From the NCBI GenBank assembly GCA_041477005.1, contig JBGOUJ010000042.1, positions 1 to 23,330 on the forward strand: a DNA stretch of 23,330 bases, read 5' to 3'. Within the stretch, counting starts at the first letter, position 1; each line of letters begins with the position of its first letter. A model generated the notes under the pieces. It was not told the DNA's origin. It saw nothing but the letters and a program-made list of their open reading frames with translations, and ran no database searches. Positions 21,057 to 23,330 of the stretch are shown one piece after another. The stretch is from JBGOUJ01 sp041477005 (lineage in GTDB: Bacteria > Acidobacteriota > Terriglobia > Bryobacterales > JACQDG01). The position numbers were made by a program, and so were the translations under genes.

Positions 21057-22373
21057 ATGGCGCTTCTCCTTTTCCGGACAACTGCGGTGCCAGCCATCAA
21101 GTCGGAAACTCGCAATATCGAAAGAGCAGAACTTCCCAACGGCCTGGCCGTGATCTCGGAGGTGATGCAGCACGTCCGTTCGGTTTCGATCGGCGTGTGG
21201 ATCAAGACGGGTTCGCGCCACGAGCGGCCCGAGGAGAACGGCATCTCGCACTTCATCGAGCACATGGTCTTCAAGGGCACCACCACGCGCTCGGCGGAGG
21301 ACATCGCCCGCTCGGTCGACTCCGTCGGCGGCCACCTGGACGCCTTCACCGCCAAGGAGATGATCAGCTTCAGCACCAAGGTGCTTGACGAGCACCTGCC
21401 CCTGGCCTTCGACGTTCTCTCCGACCTCGTGCTGCACCCCGTCTTTCAGGAAGAGGACATCCAGAAAGAGCAGGGCGTGGTGCTCGAAGAACTGAAGATG
21501 GACGAGGACAGCCCGGACTTCCTGGTCCACGAAATCTTTTCCGGCAATTTCTGGAAGGACCATCCCATCGGCAAGCCGATCATCGGCAGCAAGAAAACGA
21601 TCCGGAGCTTCGACCGCAGCCTGTTGCGGGCCTATTATGACCAGGCCTACGGGCCCGCCAACATCCTGGTCACCGCCGCCGGACGCCTGGATCACGACCA
21701 TCTCATGCGGCTGGTGGAGCAGGCCTTCGGAGGGCTGGAGCCTCGCCCGGCGCCGCAGCAAGACCGGGCCCCTTCCACTCACGCCATCATCGCCCTGCGC
21801 GACAAGCCGGCGCTGGAGCAGGTTCACATGTGCCTGGGCGTACCGAGCTACCCACTGGCCGACGACCGCCGCTACGCGACCTACGTTCTCAACACTCTGC
21901 TCGGCGGCGGCATGAGCTCGCGGCTGTTCCAGAACATCCGCGAGAAACAGGGCCTCGCCTATGCCGTTTACTCCGAGCTGAGCCCCTACCGCGACACCGG
22001 CTGCCTCTCCATTTACGCCGGCACCTCGCTCGAAAGCGCCGAGCGCGTAGTCGAGTCTATCCTCAAGGAGTTTCGCGAGATCAAGGGCGGCCAGATCCCG
22101 GTGGAAGAGCTGCGCCGCGCCAAGGACCACCTGAAGGGCAGCCTAATGCTGAGCCTGGAATCGACCTCCAGCCGCATGGCCAACCTGGCGCGCCAGGAAA
22201 TGTACTTCGGCCGCTTCGTCTCGCTCGACGAGCTGATCGACCAGATCGAGCAGGTCACCGCCTCCGAGGTGCAGCAGATCGCCTGCGAATCGTTCAATCA
22301 GAAGCAAATCGCGCTAACCGTGCTGGGCAATCTCAACGGCTTCAAGATGGGTCGGGAAAAGCTGGTGTGCTAG
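21057..22373 (+). CDS. M16 family zinc metallopeptidase (processing-peptidase-like)
   Basis: A 438-residue protein with the inverted zinc motif H65-F-I-E68-H69 (GISHFIEHMVFKGT) and the third ligand in VVLEELKMDEDSP (Glu144/Glu145). Both M16 halves are present: the catalytic N-terminal domain and a C-terminal domain with LLGGGMSSRLFQNIREKQGLAYA, the hallmark RLF/Y substrate-holding block of the second half. Size and sequence fit single-chain bacterial M16B peptidases (PqqL/YmxG-like) which degrade unfolded peptides or process leaders. No signal peptide is seen, so it is probably cytosolic. The start could be ATG 21057 or GTG 21087; neither has a good ribosome site. It is divergent from rlmN and convergent with a decayed gene at 22407. 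Confidence 0.93.
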   Translation: MALLLFRTTAVPAIKSETRNIERAELPNGLAVISEVMQHVRSVSIGVWIKTGSRHERPEENGISHFIEHMVFKGTTTRSAEDIARSVDSVGGHLDAFTAKEMISFSTKVLDEHLPLAFDVLSDLVLHPVFQEEDIQKEQGVVLEELKMDEDSPDFLVHEIFSGNFWKDHPIGKPIIGSKKTIRSFDRSLLRAYYDQAYGPANILVTAAGRLDHDHLMRLVEQAFGGLEPRPAPQQDRAPSTHAIIALRDKPALEQVHMCLGVPSYPLADDRRYATYVLNTLLGGGMSSRLFQNIREKQGLAYAVYSELSPYRDTGCLSIYAGTSLESAERVVESILKEFREIKGGQIPVEELRRAKDHLKGSLMLSLESTSSRMANLARQEMYFGRFVSLDELIDQIEQVTASEVQQIACESFNQKQIALTVLGNLNGFKMGREKLVC

Positions 22374-22406
22374 CAACGGTTTCCGGGAAGTCCGCCAACG
22401 GGGGAG

Positions 22407-22535
22407 CTACTGCATCATGCAGAAGCAGGTTGAAGGTGGCACGATCAGCATCTTGGCTATGATCGGCTGGATCTGAAAGAGCAGGAACGCGGAAAGGAAT
22501 ACGGTTGCCGCGTAGAGGCCCTCGAGGATTTTCAT
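22407..22535 (-). pseudogene. Truncated N-terminus of a fused MFS/spermidine synthase-like membrane protein
   Basis: From ATG 22535 the frame encodes 42 residues: MKILEGLYAATVFLSAFLL followed by FQIQPIIAKML, then an unrelated tail and a stop. The first part is the characteristic first transmembrane helix of membrane-fused spermidine-synthase-like proteins (FLSAxLLFxxQPxIxKM). The expected glycine-rich continuation (ILPxxGG) is missing; similarity ends near 22445, about 70 bases from the convergent M16 stop. The start overlaps the upstream gene's stop (ATGA), so it is probably still translated as a useless or small membrane peptide. Confidence 0.6.
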
Positions 22536-23128
22536 GGGGCCGTGCGACGCGGCAGGCTGATTTCCACCTCGAACTTGAGCCAGTCGATCCGGCCGAGATT
22601 GTCTCCACCTGCGGCTTTCTCGGCCGGGCTGATCCTGGAATCCAGAATTTTCAGCAGGCCCTTTCCCATCGGCGACGAGCCGAGCTTCCGATACGCCTCC
22701 TGAACCTGCTCCTCTGAGTTGTTGTACTGCCAGAGAAGCCGGTCGACCCACTGCCGCTCGCGCTTGTAGTCGTCACAGGTCAAAACAAACTGAAACTCAC
22801 GGGGAGACCACTTCACGGCATCCTCGGCCTTCGTGCCGTAGGATGTATCGAGGTAGCGCGCGTTACTGGAGCGAAACGGCGGGGTGGCGATCCACGCGAA
22901 TTCATCGCACTGCTGATCTTTTGGACGGTCTTTTAGGAACACCTCGATGTGCCAGCCTTCGATCGCCCCAGGGTCTATAGCCGTTGGAGTGAGTGCGAAG
23001 ACCAGCCCGGCCCCAATCTCCCGGTGGAATTCCTGGCCGCGGGAGACTTCACCAGACAGGCGGAGGGGACGCTCCGGCGAAGCTCCGCTGAGTGTAGAGC
23101 AGAGCAGAAGAATCGTCCAGACCCGCAT
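22532..23128 (-). CDS. Secreted protein of unknown function
   Basis: A 198-residue protein with a Sec signal (MRVWTILLLCSTLSGAS). The mature part begins with strands (RPLRLSGEVSRGQEFHREIG, GLVFALTPTAID, GWHIEVFLKD), followed by a Cys/Trp-containing region (QQCDEFAWIATPPF), then a region holding FQFVLTCDDYKRERQWVDRLLWQY and a helical stretch, and a last strand WLKFEVEISLP. The two mature cysteines could form a disulfide. I do not recognise a family or an active site. It starts at ATG 23128 with a TACAAT hexamer 7 bases upstream and overlaps the truncated spermidine-synthase-like frame by 4 bases. Confidence 0.75.
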   Translation of the reverse strand: MRVWTILLLCSTLSGASPERPLRLSGEVSRGQEFHREIGAGLVFALTPTAIDPGAIEGWHIEVFLKDRPKDQQCDEFAWIATPPFRSSNARYLDTSYGTKAEDAVKWSPREFQFVLTCDDYKRERQWVDRLLWQYNNSEEQVQEAYRKLGSSPMGKGLLKILDSRISPAEKAAGGDNLGRIDWLKFEVEISLPRRTAP

Positions 23129-23135
23129 ACAAACG

Positions 23136-23144
23136 ATTGTATCA
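23136..23144 (-). promoter_or_regulatory. Extended -10 promoter, leaderless-type, of the secreted protein gene
   Basis: Minus-strand TGATACAAT ends 7 bases before the ATG at 23128. No Shine-Dalgarno sequence or -35 box. It shares GGCTGATAnAAT and the 7-base gap with the promoter at 18534-18542. Confidence 0.45.
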
Positions 23145-23211
23145 GCCGCCTGGAACCGGCCGGTTGATGTGTTCCGGAGAGGAACGTGACGCTGCTGACA
23201 TCTTGACGGCC

Positions 23212-23330
23212 CTAGGGCTTGATCGAATACCGCTTGCCCTCCCGATCTTCCACGACAATCATTTCCGTCTGCGGGTCCCAGTTCACCCGAACCAGGTCGG
23301 CGGTGGTGGGGCTTTCGATCGGGGTCCAGG
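23212..23330 (-). CDS. C-terminal tail of an unidentified protein (continues outside window)
   Basis: The minus strand is open from the window edge to a TAG at 23212, giving 38 codons ending DPQTEMIVVEDREGKRYSIKP. The tail has a strand-turn-strand look (MIVVEDREGKRYSI) with normal codon use and ends before the promoter region of the next gene. Too little is visible to name a family. Confidence 0.4.
   Translation of the reverse strand, partial: WTPIESPTTADLVRVNWDPQTEMIVVEDREGKRYSIKP

Noticed and set aside
8949..22445. The two truncated genes as ends of one simple inversion
   Set aside because: Inverting this segment on paper would not join either fragment to a missing part; both fragments are cut at their 3' side and point the same way, so a single inversion does not explain them.

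Overview
The window looks like a GC-rich chromosome segment from an Acidobacteriota member, probably of the Bryobacterales/Solibacter type. This is inferred from gene content, not from a marker search. Supporting features are a long Oar-like TonB-dependent receptor with an N-terminal carboxypeptidase-regulatory-like domain and a C-terminal GLRFDY, a secreted kumamolisin-type S53 peptidase with bacterial Ig-like repeats, a PQQ dehydrogenase flanked by dihaem cytochromes, a Tat-exported enolase-superfamily enzyme, and small orphan STAS proteins. There is no rRNA, tRNA, CRISPR array, transposase or phage gene that I can support.

Layout. 1-1026: 3' end of a GH63-type glycoside hydrolase. 1078-1721: a two-gene toxin-antitoxin module (DUF6364-type antitoxin and PIN toxin, ATGA overlap). 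5241-1752 (minus): an operon of MFS transporter, old-yellow-enzyme-type flavoprotein and two tandem STAS proteins. 5653-5291 (minus): a small secreted protein. 5934-8948: secreted S53 peptidase. 9530-9024 (minus): DinB-like protein followed by a decayed fragment of an M24-peptidase-like gene. 12928-9554 (minus): TonB-dependent receptor. 13125-16253: dihaem cytochrome, PQQ dehydrogenase, dihaem cytochrome, all overlapping. 16312-17466: exported aldose 1-epimerase. 20944-17525 (minus): RlmN, Tat-exported enolase-superfamily enzyme, D-2-hydroxyacid dehydrogenase. 21057-22373: M16 zinc peptidase. 23128-22407 (minus): secreted unknown protein coupled to a truncated spermidine-synthase-like N-terminus. 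23330-23212 (minus): the C-terminal tail of an unidentified protein.

Function. Most genes fit a saprophytic lifestyle: polymer and peptide breakdown outside the cell (GH63, S53), uptake (TonB receptor, MFS), periplasmic oxidation of an alcohol or sugar with electrons passed to c-type cytochromes (PQQ cassette), and sugar or sugar-acid conversion (epimerase, enolase-superfamily enzyme, hydroxyacid dehydrogenase). RlmN and the M16 peptidase are housekeeping genes sharing a divergent promoter region.

Most notable: (i) several genes have a -10-like hexamer only 6-9 bases before the start codon, suggesting leaderless mRNAs; two of these promoters share GGCTGATAnAAT with identical spacing; (ii) two minus-strand operons end in N-terminal gene fragments cut off where they meet a convergent plus-strand gene; (iii) the PQQ dehydrogenase lies between two paralogous dihaem cytochromes whose second haem domain carries a beta-rich insertion; (iv) the old-yellow-enzyme homologue seems to have lost one cysteine of a cluster-like motif. 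I do not see a clear new defence or mobile system.
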